A stretch of 64,000 nucleotides of DNA from NCBI RefSeq assembly GCF_017876295.1, contig NZ_JAGINT010000001.1:744001-808000 (forward strand). Direction: 5' to 3'. Origin of the DNA: Kribbella aluminosa. Lineage in GTDB: Bacteria > Actinomycetota > Actinomycetes > Propionibacteriales > Kribbellaceae. How positions within the stretch are numbered: position 1 is the stretch's first letter; every line of letters begins with the position of its first letter. A program made the translations under genes and the position numbers. Shown here one piece after another: positions 63,692-64,000 of this stretch. The notes beneath the pieces are model-generated. The model saw nothing but the letters and a program-made list of their open reading frames with translations. It was not told where the DNA came from and ran no database searches.

Positions 63692-64000
63692 ATGCCTCCC
63701 AAGAGCCGCACGGCGGCCGGCGCGAAGAAGGTGCGCCGCAAGGAGAAGAAGAACGTGGCCGCCGGCCACGCGCACATCAAGAGCACGTTCAACAACACGA
63801 TCGTGACGATCACCGACCCGACCGGCGCGGTCATCTCGTGGGCCTCCGCGGGCACCGTCGGCTTCAAGGGTTCGCGCAAGTCGACCCCGTTCGCCGCGCA
63901 GATGGCCGCCGAGGCCGCTGGGCGCCGGGCGATGGAGCACGGCATGCGCAAGATCGACGTGTTCGTCAAGGGTCCCGGCTCCGGCCGTGAGACCGCGATT
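63692..64000 (+). CDS. rpsK: 30S ribosomal protein S11 (truncated by window end)
   Basis: 103 codons are visible before the window ends; the family has about 130-135 residues. Starts [20 protein letters not shown], then [32 protein letters not shown] and VKGPGSGRE. Platform protein near the E site. SD AGGAG upstream. rpsD, rpoA and rplQ would be expected beyond the end. Confidence 0.97.
   Translation, partial: MPPKSRTAAGAKKVRRKEKKNVAAGHAHIKSTFNNTIVTITDPTGAVISWASAGTVGFKGSRKSTPFAAQMAAEAAGRRAMEHGMRKIDVFVKGPGSGRETAI

Overview
The window is high-GC DNA (roughly two thirds G+C by eye) from an actinobacterium. Three things point there: the gene order adenosine deaminase / aminotransferase / tRNA-Trp / secE-nusG-rplK-rplA / rplJL / rpoBC / rpsL-rpsG-fusA-tuf / S10-spc clusters; a complete two-permease, six-subunit mce operon; and many GTG starts, 1-4 bp gene overlaps and leaderless-looking promoters. 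A Kribbella/Nocardioides-like member of the Propionibacteriales is my best guess from protein flavour, but no 16S is present to confirm it.

Layout. 129-2495 (minus): adenosine deaminase and an AspC-type aminotransferase. 2716-5724: tRNA-Trp promoter, tRNA-Trp, secE, nusG (very long acidic N-terminus), rplK (one extra C breaks the frame) and rplA, closed by a strong terminator. 5777-11601: a lactate-oxidase-like flavoprotein; a leaderless leader ORF plus hairpin ahead of an unusual PheS-like/FDX-ACB protein; a membrane protein; and a histidine kinase / response regulator / DUF4097 operon. 11588-19492: a sugar-acid/amino-sugar-acid catabolic island with KDPG aldolase, a D-aminoacylase-family deacetylase, a DSD1-family PLP ammonia-lyase, KDG kinase, RidA, two IclR regulators and an MFS transporter. 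19533-20619: a nucleotidyltransferase/HEPN-like pair with its own operator. 20733-22012: L10 leader, rplJ, rplL. 22236-33184: a complete mce lipid-uptake operon. 33261-40895: rpoB and rpoC (rpoC also carries one extra C). 41038-42297: an alpha/beta-hydrolase-NTF2 fusion. 42392-46912: str operon. 47015-60093: S10/spc ribosomal operon through secY-adk-map. 60158-62640: a small accessory insert (DUF1707 protein, unknown membrane protein, imine-reductase-like enzyme, HxlR regulator). 62649-64000: infA-rpmJ-rpsM-rpsK, cut by the window end.

How the genes fit together. Most of the window is core transcription/translation machinery. The most interesting accessory unit is the 11.6-19.5 kb island. Its five enzymes can be ordered into one route: N-acetyl-D-glucosaminate (oxidised GlcNAc) to D-glucosaminate, to 2-keto-3-deoxygluconate (KDG), to KDPG, to pyruvate plus glyceraldehyde-3-phosphate, with RidA clearing enamine/imine by-products. 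This substrate assignment is inference. A perfect 12-bp-arm palindrome sits between the two divergent halves of the island.

Other notable points: a ~125-bp dispersed repeat whose two copies each end on the start codon of the next gene; rifamycin-resistance-type residues in RpoB; a 26-nt element shared by the rpsL and rpsJ leaders; unusual C-terminal tails on L22 and S3; and two single-C insertions in essential genes (rplK, rpoC), most likely sequence errors.
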